42,829 nucleotides of DNA from Planctomycetaceae bacterium UBA4732 (lineage in GTDB: Bacteria > Planctomycetota > Planctomycetia > Gemmatales > Gemmataceae): NCBI GenBank assembly GCA_002404095.1, contig DHJA01000290.1, forward strand, positions 1-42,829, read 5' to 3'. The translations under genes were made by a program, and so were the position numbers. Under the pieces are notes generated by a model that was given only the letters and a program-made list of their open reading frames with translations, did not search any database and had not been told where the DNA came from. Of the stretch, positions 26,700 to 35,674 are shown piece after piece (the stretch's first letter is position 1; every line of letters begins with the position of its first letter).

Positions 26700-28717
26700 C
26701 TGTACGCTGGCTCATCGTCTTGTCCGCCCTGGCTCTCGCCGCCGGCGCCCTCCGCGCCGACGGCCCCGCCGACAACCAAACGGACAAAGTCCGCCCCGTC
26801 CCGCCGCCCGGCGTCGCCATCCCGGCCGACGACAGGGAGGAACTCCAGGTCGGGGTCAAATTGCTGGGCAAGGAAATCGAGGATCTCAGCGCTGACCTCA
26901 AGGACAAACCGGCCCTGCTCGACCTGGTGCCGGATGTGCAGATCTATTACAACGCCGTCCACTACGCGCTGAAATATAACGAGTTCTACGATGTCAAACA
27001 GGTCGCAACCGCGAAAGGTTTCCTGAAGCAGGGTCAAGAAAGGGCCAAGGATCTGCGCGAGGGTAAAGCGCCTTGGACGACGGCAACCGGCCTATTGGCG
27101 CGCGGCTACATCTCCAACATCGATGGCTCCGTGCAACCTTACGGCCTCGTCGTGCCGGAGTCGTTCCAGACAGGTTCACCCGATAAACACCGGCTCGACC
27201 TTTGGTGCCACGGCCGCGGCGAAAACCTGACCGAGCTGAGCTTTATCGACAGCTGCCAGAAGTCCAACGCTGATTTCATGCCAGCCGGCGCCTTCGTCTT
27301 GCGCCTCTACGGCCGTTACTGTTGCGCCAACAAATTCGCCGGCGAAATGGACGCTCTTGAGGCGATGAAGCATGTCAAGAAGCATTACCCCATCGACGCC
27401 AACCGCGTGGTCATCCGCGGCTTCTCAATGGGCGGCGCCGCCTGCTGGCAATTCGCCGTCCACTACCCGAGTCTGTGGGCCGCGGCCGCGCCCGGCGCCG
27501 GGTTCAGCGAAACAGCCGACTTCCTCAAGGTCTTCCAGAACGAAGCCGTCAAGCCGACATGGTACGAACAAAAGCTCTACCACATGTACGACTCCACCGA
27601 CTACGCGGGCAACCTCTTCAACTGCCCGACGGTGGCCTACAGCGGCGCGGACGACACGCAGAAGCAGGCCGCCGACATGATGGTCGCCGCCGCCAAGCGT
27701 GAGGGCTTGACGTTCGCGTACCTCATCGGGCCACATACCAAGCACGCTTATGAGCCGGAAACCAAAAAGGAGCTTATCAAAGAGATCGACGCCCTCGTCC
27801 AAAAGGGCCGCGTTGTGATGCCGCAAGAGGTTCGATTCACGACGTACACCCTTCGCTATAACGAAGATGCCTGGGTGAAGGTGGACGGCCTGGAAAAGCA
27901 CTGGGAAAGGACAGACGTGAAGGCCGTGCGCGGCGACGATGGGATCACGGTGGACACGAAGAATGTGTCGGCCTTCACGCTGTCCCAGCCGCTGCTCACG
28001 GGTAACAGAGGCAATACGAAGATGACCATCGACGGGGCGGCGGTCGAGACCTTGCCGCCGAGTGGGAAGTTCGAGTGGACGCACCATTTCAGCAAGGTGG
28101 ATGGCAAATGGAAGCATGTCCATACGGTGGGCGACGGAACTGCAGCCAAGCGGCACGGTCTGCAAGGCCCCATCGACGACGCTTTTATGGAGAGCTTTTT
28201 GATGGTAAAGCCGACCGGCAAGCCGATAAACGAGAAGGTCGGCGCGTGGGCCGAGACGGAAATGAATCGCGCCGTCGATGCCTGGCGCAAGCAGTTTCGC
28301 GGAGAAGCGCCGATCAAGGCTGATGACGCTATAACTGACGCCGACATTGCGGATCACAATTTGGTCTTGTGGGGCGATCCGTCGAGCAACAAGGTGCTGG
28401 CGCGCATCGCCGATAAACTGCCGATCCGCTGGGACGGCGCCAACGTGGTCGTGGGCAAGGATACCTATTCCGCTGCGGACCATGTGCCCGTGCTGGTCTA
28501 TCCCAACCCGCTTAATCCGAAGCGTTACGTTGTCATCAATAGCTGCTTCACCTTCCGCGAATACGACTACCTCAACAACGCGCGGCAGGTCTCAAAACTC
28601 CCCGATTACGCCGTGATCGACGTGCGGACGCCGCCATCGCCGCGCTGGGCGGGGAAGATCGTCACTGCGGGGTTCTTTGATGAGAAATGGCAACTACAGC
28701 CCGATGGAGGGAAGTGA
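26696..28717 (+). CDS. Secreted alpha/beta hydrolase (prolyl oligopeptidase-like)
   Basis: A 673-residue exported protein with signal peptide VRWLIVLSALALAAGALRA. A helical N-terminal part is followed by an alpha/beta hydrolase domain. The nucleophile is S244 in RGFSMGGAACW, an acid lies in SGADDTQKQA, and the His is in GPHTKHAYEP. The C-terminal part (after about residue 400) has a beta-rich segment and a second block with YVVINSCFTFREYDYLNNAR that I do not recognise. The start is a GTG with AAGGAG 5 bases upstream and overlaps the Tsr3-like gene, so the two are probably co-translated. Substrate unknown; esterase or peptidase. Confidence 0.85.
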   Translation: MTVRWLIVLSALALAAGALRADGPADNQTDKVRPVPPPGVAIPADDREELQVGVKLLGKEIEDLSADLKDKPALLDLVPDVQIYYNAVHYALKYNEFYDVKQVATAKGFLKQGQERAKDLREGKAPWTTATGLLARGYISNIDGSVQPYGLVVPESFQTGSPDKHRLDLWCHGRGENLTELSFIDSCQKSNADFMPAGAFVLRLYGRYCCANKFAGEMDALEAMKHVKKHYPIDANRVVIRGFSMGGAACWQFAVHYPSLWAAAAPGAGFSETADFLKVFQNEAVKPTWYEQKLYHMYDSTDYAGNLFNCPTVAYSGADDTQKQAADMMVAAAKREGLTFAYLIGPHTKHAYEPETKKELIKEIDALVQKGRVVMPQEVRFTTYTLRYNEDAWVKVDGLEKHWERTDVKAVRGDDGITVDTKNVSAFTLSQPLLTGNRGNTKMTIDGAAVETLPPSGKFEWTHHFSKVDGKWKHVHTVGDGTAAKRHGLQGPIDDAFMESFLMVKPTGKPINEKVGAWAETEMNRAVDAWRKQFRGEAPIKADDAITDADIADHNLVLWGDPSSNKVLARIADKLPIRWDGANVVVGKDTYSAADHVPVLVYPNPLNPKRYVVINSCFTFREYDYLNNARQVSKLPDYAVIDVRTPPSPRWAGKIVTAGFFDEKWQLQPDGGK

Positions 28718-28726
28718 TTCGCGGCA

Positions 28727-28794
28727 TTGGTTAGCCGCGGCGCGTTTACGTTTCGCGTCCCCCCGCGAAACGTAAACGCATCGCGGCTAACCAA
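28727..28794. repeat. Long palindrome between convergent genes
   Basis: Arms 28727-28757 and 28764-28794 (31 bp, 29 matching) around a 6-base loop. The left arm begins TTGGTTAGCCGCG and ends TACGTTTCGCG. The TTAGCCGCG part is shared with family D, but the rest differs. It lies between two converging genes and runs into the end of the small gene at 28787, giving a likely bidirectional terminator. Confidence 0.85.
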
Positions 28795-29068
28795 CTTCAT
28801 CGCCCAGGTCGCGCGGCTCAATCCATGCCTTGAGGATGCGCTCGACTTGCGTTAAATCCTCGTCGGTGACGCCTTCGCGGCGCCGGTAGCGGCGTTGCAG
28901 ACCGTCGAAAATATGCTCCCACATCGCCTTCGTCGGTTGCAAACCTTGGGTCCAATCGCCGCGGCGCTGGAGCTTCGACTTAAATTTCCAGACGCCGGCG
29001 AAACGCTCGGCGGATAGGAAGCGACGTTTGCCCGTTTCAGGATCTTCATCGGTCCATTTAATCTGCAT
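28787..29068 (-). CDS. Conserved small hypothetical protein
   Basis: A 93-residue, highly charged soluble protein: MQIKWTDEDPETGKRRFLSA, then FAGVWKFKSKLQRRGDW and a helical C-terminus. The ATG at 29068 overlaps the stop of the RluA gene by 11 bp, so translation is probably coupled. Function is unknown. Its 3' end uses part of the adjacent palindrome. Confidence 0.7.
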   Translation of the reverse strand: MQIKWTDEDPETGKRRFLSAERFAGVWKFKSKLQRRGDWTQGLQPTKAMWEHIFDGLQRRYRRREGVTDEDLTQVERILKAWIEPRDLGDEVG

Positions 29069-30029
29069 GATCGCCTCGTCGGGATTGCGCACGCAGGCGG
29101 TCCAACAACGCCTCCAAGTCCGGCGGCAGCGGCATCGACCAATGCAGCGCCTCCCGCGTGACCGGATGCGTAAATCCGAGTTCCAGGGCGTGCAGCGCCA
29201 GCCGCGGCGCTCCGCTGTGGTCCGGCCGCACGTCGCCGTTGGGTAGGTGGCAGTATACCTTGTCGCCGCACACCGGATGCCCCAGCGCGGCCAGATGGAT
29301 GCGGATTTGATGGGTGCGCCCCGTTTCCAGGCGGCATGACAGGAGCGTGTAGCCGGCTAGCCGTTCGGCCATGTCCACGAGCGTGGCGGCTTCCTTGCCT
29401 TCGTCGGGATTGTTGGTGACGCCGCGCCGGCCGTCGCCGCGATCGCGCACTAATCGCAGGTCAATGCGCTGCGGAGGCACGAAGCCGGGCACGAGGGCAA
29501 GGTAACGGCGGATAACGGTATGGGCGTGAAACTGCTTGCCGAGGCCGCGCTCGGCCGTGACGGTGCGGGCGAAGACGACCAGGCCACTCGTGTCCTTATC
29601 GAGCCGTTGCACGACGCGCAAGCGCGGGCCTTGCGACTTCCGACCCTCCTGGCGGGCGACGACTGGCGGCGTGAGGTCTTCCAGCGTGGGCGCGAGAGCC
29701 TTGCGGCGCGCGGTCCAGTCGCGTTCCAGCGGGTGGCGCACCGTCGATATGCCGCTCGGCTTTTCCACGACGACGACATACTCGTCGAGGTGACGAATCA
29801 CCACAGCCTCGGCCTGATGCGGCCGAGGCGCGGGCCGCGCCAACAACTCGACCGTCTCACCCGCCTTGAGCCGACGCGCTGGGTCAAGGCAGAGTTCGCC
29901 GTTGATCTTAGCCTGACGCGCTTCAATTAGCTGGCGTACTTGTTTCCAGGACTGACTGGGCAGGAGAGTGCGCAGAATCGCCGCGAGAGTCTTGCCGGCG
30001 TTTTCGGAGGTGGTGGAAAACGGTTCCAT
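29058..30029 (-). CDS. RluA-family RNA pseudouridine synthase
   Basis: A 323-residue enzyme that isomerises uridine to pseudouridine in rRNA or tRNA. It has an N-terminal S4-like RNA-binding segment (VRQLIEARQAKINGELCLDPARRLKAGE) and the catalytic motif QRLDKDTSGLVVFA with Asp144. TGRTHQIRIHLAALGHPVCG is the family-typical later motif. The start MEPFSTTSE is chosen by family length; no clear Shine-Dalgarno is seen. Upstream residues in frame are Arg/Cys-rich and do not resemble the family. RNA target not determinable. Confidence 0.92.
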   Translation of the reverse strand: MEPFSTTSENAGKTLAAILRTLLPSQSWKQVRQLIEARQAKINGELCLDPARRLKAGETVELLARPAPRPHQAEAVVIRHLDEYVVVVEKPSGISTVRHPLERDWTARRKALAPTLEDLTPPVVARQEGRKSQGPRLRVVQRLDKDTSGLVVFARTVTAERGLGKQFHAHTVIRRYLALVPGFVPPQRIDLRLVRDRGDGRRGVTNNPDEGKEAATLVDMAERLAGYTLLSCRLETGRTHQIRIHLAALGHPVCGDKVYCHLPNGDVRPDHSGAPRLALHALELGFTHPVTREALHWSMPLPPDLEALLDRLRAQSRRGDHAD

Positions 30030-30046
30030 GCAATGTAGAAGGCTAT

Positions 30047-30304
30047 TCAGTCCCCGTTCTTGGCCTGGGTGGCGGGTTGGAGTAATTCGACACGGACTAC
30101 ATGGAGCAAAGAAACAATGTCGAAGCGGTCGTAGACGTATTGCAAGGGACCATCGGTCGCTCGTACAAACACCACGGCCGTGCGGCCGGCGATGCGGAGC
30201 GCATCGGGATGACGGACCTCGTAGCCCTCTCCGTCGGTCATGCACAGGCGGAACGACTCGAATGGCCTAACGCGGAGTAGGTTATTCAAATCTTCGGCAG
30301 TCAT
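30047..30304 (-). CDS. Small hypothetical protein
   Basis: An 85-residue protein: MTAEDLNNLLRVRPFESFRL, then a beta-rich part with EVRHPDALRIAGRTAVVFVR. It resembles small planctomycete proteins of unknown function. GGAG lies about 7 bases before the ATG. It is 17 bp upstream of the RluA gene, same strand, likely one operon. Confidence 0.7.
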   Translation of the reverse strand: MTAEDLNNLLRVRPFESFRLCMTDGEGYEVRHPDALRIAGRTAVVFVRATDGPLQYVYDRFDIVSLLHVVRVELLQPATQAKNGD

Positions 30305-30424
30305 GTTGTCTCTCCGTTCTCGGCATCCTGATGCGCTGTTCGACACGACAATAGCATTATCGCCGGACAACAGATGGAATACAAGGGTGGCGATCCCGCA
30401 TCGCGCCGCGTAGAATCGGCTGAC

Positions 30425-31693
30425 ATGAAAGTCCTCGTTCTCGCCGTTCGCGGCCTACAGACGGCCTACATGGGCTGTTACGGCAACCCCTGGATCGCCA
30501 CGCCGAACCTCGACGCCCTGGCGGCGTCGGGAGTCGTCTTCGATCAGCATTTCGCCGACCGCGCCGACGCGGCCGGCGCCCGTCGCACTTGGCGCGACGG
30601 CCGACATCACCTGCCCGATCCGTCTTATTCCGAGCCGCCGGCCGACGGCTGCGCCGACCTGATCGAGCAGCTTGTTAAACGCGGCGTTGCCACTTGCCTT
30701 GTCCTGGACGATGGCCGGCCGGTCGAATCCGGCTTCGAGGCGGGTTGGGACGAAGTGGAACGCGCGGCGTCGTTCGATGGCGTGCTGGAAGCGGCCGGCG
30801 CCGCCCTGAATCATATGGCCCGGCGCGACGACTGGCTGCTGTGGGTGGATCTCGCGGTGCTGTTGCCGCCGTGGGACACGCCGGAGGAGTTCTTAGCGCC
30901 GTACTTCGCGGCGGAACCGGCGGATGACCCGGAAGAGGACGAGGAGGACGAAGACGAGGACGAAATTGAGGATGACGAAATTGAAGAGGAAATTGAGGAG
31001 GAAGTGGATGAAGAGGAGCCGTTAACGCCGATAAGTGACCCGATTCGCGGCTCAATCGATCCGGCGGACGAAATGCTTTATGCCCGATTGCAGAGCAGCT
31101 ATGCCGCGGCCGTGACGCGCCTCGACGACGGCGTCGGCCGTTTGCTCGAACGTCTCGGCGATCTTGATGGCGCCGAAGATACGCTGGTGGTATGGACGGC
31201 CGACTGCGGGCAAGCGCTCGGCGAACATGGGGTCGTCGGCACGACCTCACCGTCAGCCCATGAGGAAATGGTTCATTTGCCTCTCATCCTCTCTCTTCCG
31301 GGGGCGGATGAGGCCGGCCGCCGTGTGGCCGCGCTGACGCAGGCTGTAGATTTGGCGCCGACGTTGGCCGACGTATTCGAGGTTGCGCTGTCGTCGGCCC
31401 ATGGGCGGACCTTGCTGCCTTTGGTGTATGGCGCGTCCGAGGAGGTCCGTCCCTATGTCTGTTCCGGCGCGCAGACGGGCGATGTGACGGAATGGAGTTT
31501 GCGTACTTCTGAATATGCTCTTCTGTTGCCGGTGCAAACGGACGCCGGCGGGGCGCGGCTGTATGTCAAGCCGGACGACGCCTACGAGGTCAATAACGTC
31601 GTGCAACACCACATGGAGCTGGCGGAGGAGCTGGAGCGGACGTTGCGGGCGTTCGTCGAAGCGACGCGCCGGGCGGGGCCGGCCGCTTTGTAG
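30425..31693 (+). CDS. Degenerate sulfatase-family protein (probable pseudoenzyme)
   Basis: A 422-residue alkaline-phosphatase/sulfatase-fold protein: MGCYGNPWIATPNLDALAASG, LVVWTADCGQALGEHGVVG, and MVHLPLILSLPG. However, the usual N-terminal DD metal ligands are replaced (VLAVRGLQTAY), the formylglycine motif C/S-x-P-x-R is lost (HFADRADAAGARRTWRDGRH), and the DHG is changed to DCG. About residues 165-200 form a nearly pure Asp/Glu tract. No signal peptide is seen. It probably has no sulfatase activity and may be structural or a binding protein. Confidence 0.8.
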   Translation: MKVLVLAVRGLQTAYMGCYGNPWIATPNLDALAASGVVFDQHFADRADAAGARRTWRDGRHHLPDPSYSEPPADGCADLIEQLVKRGVATCLVLDDGRPVESGFEAGWDEVERAASFDGVLEAAGAALNHMARRDDWLLWVDLAVLLPPWDTPEEFLAPYFAAEPADDPEEDEEDEDEDEIEDDEIEEEIEEEVDEEEPLTPISDPIRGSIDPADEMLYARLQSSYAAAVTRLDDGVGRLLERLGDLDGAEDTLVVWTADCGQALGEHGVVGTTSPSAHEEMVHLPLILSLPGADEAGRRVAALTQAVDLAPTLADVFEVALSSAHGRTLLPLVYGASEEVRPYVCSGAQTGDVTEWSLRTSEYALLLPVQTDAGGARLYVKPDDAYEVNNVVQHHMELAEELERTLRAFVEATRRAGPAAL

Positions 31694-31700
31694 TGACTCG

Positions 31701-31745
31701 CCTATAAGTCCTATAGATCCTATAGGACATATAAGACCTATAAAG
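31701..31745. repeat. 9-bp tandem repeat (CCTATA-N3) x5
   Basis: Five units at 31701, 31710, 31719, 31728 and 31737: CCTATAAGT, CCTATAGAT, CCTATAGGA, CATATAAGA, CCTATAAAG. The array also forms an inverted repeat (31703-31716 with 31720-31733, 13 of 14 matching). It lies between convergent genes and is AT-rich against a GC-rich background. Confidence 0.85.
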
Positions 31746-31752
31746 CGGACTA

Positions 31753-33567
31753 CTACTTGGCCCACGGCTTTTCCGGCTCTTTTTTACCCTGGATAAGACG
31801 GTAATAGCCATCCACCGGCAGAACGTCGCCGTTAAATGTCTGTTCTTCCAGGTTCGGCCAAGTCACTGTCACTTTGACGACCTTGTCCGCTGTGCCCAAG
31901 CCAAAGACGAGTCGCCGGTCTCCTGAAGAAGCGTAACTGCCGCCGCCCTTGGCGAAACGCGACTGCGTGCGTCCATCCGCCTCCATGCTCACTTTCGCCC
32001 CTACTATGTCGGCGTGGTCCTTGCCGACCAGCTCGACGCCGAGCCAGTGGGTCCCCTCCACCGGCGCCTCGTTGCGCAACACCGCTACCGGATCGTTAAT
32101 CTGGCTGATAATCATGTCGGTACGGCCGTCGTTGTCCAGGTCGCCGAAGCCGACGCCGCGCGAGAGATGCTCCTTCTCGAAGTACGGCCCGCCGCGCGCG
32201 CTGATGTTCTTGAACTTGCCGTTGCCGAGGTTGCGCAACAACACCGGCTTCTGGCGCCGTGAGCTGCCCGGCTTGGTCGGCGACCGAATGGCATGGCCGT
32301 CGGCGATGAACAAGTCCTCCCAGCCGTGGTGATCCACGTCGAGGAAGGCAGTGCCCCAGGCGACGAACTTTTGGCCGATCGCCCCAATGCCGGACGCGGC
32401 CGTGCGGTGAAAAAATGACACCACGCCAGGCTTGCAATCGTTGTGATAAAGGGCGTGCTGTTCGTCTTCGTAATTCGTCACCCAAAGCGATGGCCGGCCG
32501 CAACCGTCGTAGTCGCCGGCGTCCACGCCCATGCTGCCGTTGGCGGCGCCGTGGTCGTCGCGTGCCGTGCCCGTCTTGACGCCTTCCTCTGTAAATTTGA
32601 AATGCCCAGGCGTGCAATGGTTGACGTATAGGAAATTGTCCACCGTGTCATTGCAGACGTAAACGTCTGGCTTGCCGTCGCCGTTGACGTCCAGCGCGAT
32701 CACGCCGAGACCCTTGCTGGCTTCGGGGCCGCCCGGAACCAGGCCGGCCTCGTCGGTCACGTCTCGAAACGTACCGTCGCCCTTGTTGGCGAACATTTTG
32801 TGCCTTAGGCCGCTGAACTTCTTCGGCGGGCAGACGTCGCGGATCACCTTGCCGTCCGCCGTCTTGCCGCCGTAATCGCACACCGGATTGTTGTCGAACG
32901 ACCAATTGACATACTGATCGATGTATAAGTCCGGATAGCCGTCGCCGTCGAAGTCGGCCCAGGCGGCGCTGGTGGACCAGGCGACTCCGGTGAGGCCGGC
33001 CTTGTCCGTCACGTCCACGAATTTTCGGCCCTTAGACGGATCGTTTTTATCGACAGGCTCGTTGTGGAACAGGGCGACGCGGCCCCAGCCGGTCACGAGC
33101 AAGTCGGGCCAGCCGTCGCGGTCGTAGTCGGCCACGGCGGCCCCGTGCGTGTAGAACCAGGGAAAATCCTCCAAGCCGACTTCCTTGGTTACGTCTTTGA
33201 ACTTGAAGCCGCCGAGGTTGCGATACAGCTTGCACGGCCGGCCGACCATGGTCTTCTTGTCGGCGCCTTCATAGCCGCCGCCGCCCGTCACGAATACGTC
33301 GAGCAGGCCGTCGCCGTCGTAGTCGATCAGGGCCACGCCGCCGCCGAGCGATTCGATGATGGCCATGTGGCCGGCTTCTTCGCCGTTGTGATAGGTGAAG
33401 TCGATGCCGGAATCTTCGACCTCCCGGAAAAACGGCGGCAACGTCGAGTCTTCGTCCGTCACGATAGGGTTGATAACCACGTTCGTCGGAGCGGTGGGTT
33501 TGCAGCCGACTAAGACCGTCAGGGCGCCCGCCAGAAGCAGGATCGCGCTGAGTCGTCGTTTGTCCAT
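31753..33567 (-). CDS. FG-GAP/ASPIC-UnbV secreted lipoprotein
   Basis: A 604-residue lipoprotein: signal LSAILLLAGALTVLVGC with lipobox Cys at about 21. Repeated FG-GAP/VCBS calcium-binding blades follow (YDGDGLLDVFVTG; YDRDGWPDLLVTGWG; FDGDGYPDLYID; VNGDGKPDVYVCND; LDNDGRTDMIISQ), building a beta-propeller. The C-terminus is an ASPIC/UnbV domain (HWLGVELVG, then FGLGTADKVVKVTVTWPN). It is a cell-surface protein of a family abundant in planctomycetes. The start MDKRRLSA agrees with the lipoprotein signal and has GAGG upstream; the in-frame upstream stretch is not signal-like. Confidence 0.9.
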   Translation of the reverse strand: MDKRRLSAILLLAGALTVLVGCKPTAPTNVVINPIVTDEDSTLPPFFREVEDSGIDFTYHNGEEAGHMAIIESLGGGVALIDYDGDGLLDVFVTGGGGYEGADKKTMVGRPCKLYRNLGGFKFKDVTKEVGLEDFPWFYTHGAAVADYDRDGWPDLLVTGWGRVALFHNEPVDKNDPSKGRKFVDVTDKAGLTGVAWSTSAAWADFDGDGYPDLYIDQYVNWSFDNNPVCDYGGKTADGKVIRDVCPPKKFSGLRHKMFANKGDGTFRDVTDEAGLVPGGPEASKGLGVIALDVNGDGKPDVYVCNDTVDNFLYVNHCTPGHFKFTEEGVKTGTARDDHGAANGSMGVDAGDYDGCGRPSLWVTNYEDEQHALYHNDCKPGVVSFFHRTAASGIGAIGQKFVAWGTAFLDVDHHGWEDLFIADGHAIRSPTKPGSSRRQKPVLLRNLGNGKFKNISARGGPYFEKEHLSRGVGFGDLDNDGRTDMIISQINDPVAVLRNEAPVEGTHWLGVELVGKDHADIVGAKVSMEADGRTQSRFAKGGGSYASSGDRRLVFGLGTADKVVKVTVTWPNLEEQTFNGDVLPVDGYYRLIQGKKEPEKPWAK

Positions 33568-33652
33568 GAAGACGCCGCCTCTCCGAGGAAGAATGGCAAA
33601 AGGGCATACGTAATCGGTACGGCCGGCGGGCGCCGTCGGTTCGGCGGAACGC

Positions 33653-34018
33653 CTACGACACAAAGGGCCGCAGTTGCGTTTCCAGCTCACGGACGGAGTG
33701 GACGCAGATGCCGACGCCGCCCAATTCATTGACCCGAGCGAGGAAGGCGGCTTGTTCGGGCCGCGGCTTTTCGCCGGGCCGTTTCACTTCAACGGCCAAG
33801 AGGTTGCCGAAACGGATTTCGCCCTCGCCGACTACTTCCACGCGCTGAGGCAGAATGCCCAGGATGTCGGCCACGCCGCGCAGGCCGACGAAACGGCGAT
33901 ACCCGCCGCCTTTTCGCGGAATCGCGCCTTGATTCTGTCTCCAGACGTAGAGACCCTTTAGGATAAGATATTGCAGGCAAGCGGCCAGCACGTCCGATTC
34001 GCGGTCGGCGAAGGGCAT
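33653..34018 (-). CDS. VRR-NUC domain nuclease
   Basis: A 121-residue single-domain protein of the PD-(D/E)XK superfamily. The VRR-NUC core is visible: an N-terminal helix, D51 in GVADILGILP, and E77-x-K79 in LLAVEVKRPGEKPRPEQAAF, followed by VNELGGVGICVHSVRELE. Such stand-alone domains occur in phages and chromosomes as structure-specific nucleases. There are no other phage genes nearby. An AAAGGAAG lies just before the ATG at 34018. Confidence 0.88.
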   Translation of the reverse strand: MPFADRESDVLAACLQYLILKGLYVWRQNQGAIPRKGGGYRRFVGLRGVADILGILPQRVEVVGEGEIRFGNLLAVEVKRPGEKPRPEQAAFLARVNELGGVGICVHSVRELETQLRPFVS

Positions 34019-34177
34019 GGTCTTCCTTTCACAAGCGCACGTTCGTATACGAAGTGGTTTCGACAGGCGTGCTTGCGGGACTTCAGGGAAAACCGACCGA
34101 AGGTCGATGCACGGCTGCCATAACGACGTTCTGTCTCCCGTTCCCTCCAACCCAAATCAGGCGCTTTTTTTTCCCTC

Positions 34178-34205
34178 TTGATAATCTCCGAACCGTTGGC
34201 ATAAT
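34178..34205 (+). promoter_or_regulatory. Candidate promoter for the S53 peptidase
   Basis: TTGATA (34178-34183), a 16-base spacer and CATAAT (34200-34205), preceded by a run of eight T. Transcription would begin near 34212, about 56 bases before the ATG. Confidence 0.4.
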
Positions 34206-34267
34206 GCTCCGCCCGTGCCCCCGGCTCAGGCCGCGCGCCGATACAAACCAAGGAGGGACGCCCCGCC

Positions 34268-35674
34268 ATGATGGCCACCTTACGCTCCGCGTTTCAGCTT
34301 GCCCTGTCGATGATTTCGTCCGGCCGGCCGGCGCCCTTGCCCCATCCACGAATACGGCTAGGGCTGGAAGAACTGGAGACGCGAACCCTGCTTTCCGTAG
34401 CGGGCCTATCCGTCCCCAGCGCCGCCCCCCATTTCCACCTCACTCCCTTGGCCGACGCCGCTTCCGCACCTTACAGCCCCGCTCAGGTCCGCTACGCTTA
34501 CGGCTTCGACAAGCTATCCTATGATGGTACAGGCGAGACGATTGCCATCGTGGATGCTTATGACGATCCGAAGATTCAGGCCGACTTGCATACGTTCGAT
34601 AGTGCGTTCGGCATCGCCGATCCTTCCTTGACTATTGCGACGCCCCAGGGGAAGCCGGCGGGCGGCCACTCCGATTGGGCGGGAGAAATGGCTCTCGACG
34701 TGGAGTGGGCCCATGCCATCGCCCCGAAAGCAAAGATCCTACTCGTGGAAGCGCTGTCGCCTTCCGACGCCGACCTGCGGAGCGCGGTCGATTATGCGCG
34801 GCATCAACCGGGCGTGGTCGCCGTGTCGATGAGCTGGGGCGGCAACGAGTTTTCGAGCGAACTCGGCTACGATTCGACCTTCACCACCCCGGCCGGACAC
34901 GCCGGCGTCGCGTTCGTGGCGTCGTCCGGCGACAACGGCGCCGGGGCGCAGTGGCCAGCCGTGTCGCCCAACGTGCTGGCCGTCGGCGGAACTAGTCTGA
35001 CCATCGCCACGGACGGAACGCGGATCAACGAGACGAGTTGGAGCGGCAGCGGCGGCGGCCTCAGCCGGTATGAGTATGAGGTGCCCTTCCAGCGCTCGGT
35101 GCAAGGGTCGGGCAAGCGCTCCACCCCGGACGTTGCCTACAATGCCGACCCGAATATGGGCTTTTATGTGTACGACAGCGTACCAGACCAAAGCGGCCAG
35201 ACCGGCTGGTTCTCCTACGGCGGCACTAGCGCCGGCGCGCCGCAGTGGGCGGCCCTGATCGCCTTGGCCGACCAGGGCCGCGCCGCGGTCGGCCTCGGCT
35301 CGCTGGCGAACGCTCCGGCCGCGATCTACAGCCTTCCGTCATCGGACTTTCACGACATCATCGTCGGCAACAACGGCTTTGCGGCGACTTCCGGGTACGA
35401 TCTGGTAACGGGACGCGGTTCGCCGCAGGCCAACCTAGTCGTGGCCGGCCTCGTCAATTACGGCGCCGTCTCGCCGGCCGTCCACAAGACCGGCCCCGCC
35501 AAGTCTTCCACCCACACCACCCAAAATAAGGCTTCGGTACGAGCGGCGGCAGCGGGAGAGCGACCCGTCGGAGGCATTCCTGCAAACCGCGCCGCAGAGG
35601 TGCTCGCGCAGTTGCTGCGCGAAATGCACGGGTTGCGGCCGCACGAGACAGATAAGGATTTAGGCGCTCTGTGA
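34268..35674 (+). CDS. S53 (sedolisin) serine-carboxyl peptidase with planctomycete surface motif
   Basis: A 468-residue protein. The N-terminus has the planctomycete export motif LEELETRTLLS (about 34-43) instead of a classical signal. The catalytic domain begins at about 70: E140 and D144 in GEMALDVEWAHAIAP, the oxyanion Asp222 in SSGDNGAG, and nucleophile S321 in GGTSAGAPQWAAL. A late GYDLVTGRGSP is the calcium-site region. All catalytic residues are intact, but the N-terminal prodomain (about 180 residues in most S53 enzymes) is almost absent. A disordered C-terminal tail ends the protein. It is probably an extracellular protease. Confidence 0.88.
   Translation: MMATLRSAFQLALSMISSGRPAPLPHPRIRLGLEELETRTLLSVAGLSVPSAAPHFHLTPLADAASAPYSPAQVRYAYGFDKLSYDGTGETIAIVDAYDDPKIQADLHTFDSAFGIADPSLTIATPQGKPAGGHSDWAGEMALDVEWAHAIAPKAKILLVEALSPSDADLRSAVDYARHQPGVVAVSMSWGGNEFSSELGYDSTFTTPAGHAGVAFVASSGDNGAGAQWPAVSPNVLAVGGTSLTIATDGTRINETSWSGSGGGLSRYEYEVPFQRSVQGSGKRSTPDVAYNADPNMGFYVYDSVPDQSGQTGWFSYGGTSAGAPQWAALIALADQGRAAVGLGSLANAPAAIYSLPSSDFHDIIVGNNGFAATSGYDLVTGRGSPQANLVVAGLVNYGAVSPAVHKTGPAKSSTHTTQNKASVRAAAAGERPVGGIPANRAAEVLAQLLREMHGLRPHETDKDLGAL

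Noticed and set aside
27425..28483. A 352-codon minus-strand open frame opposite the hydrolase gene
   Set aside because: The plus-strand protein has an intact hydrolase motif and signal peptide. The opposite frame has no recognisable domain.
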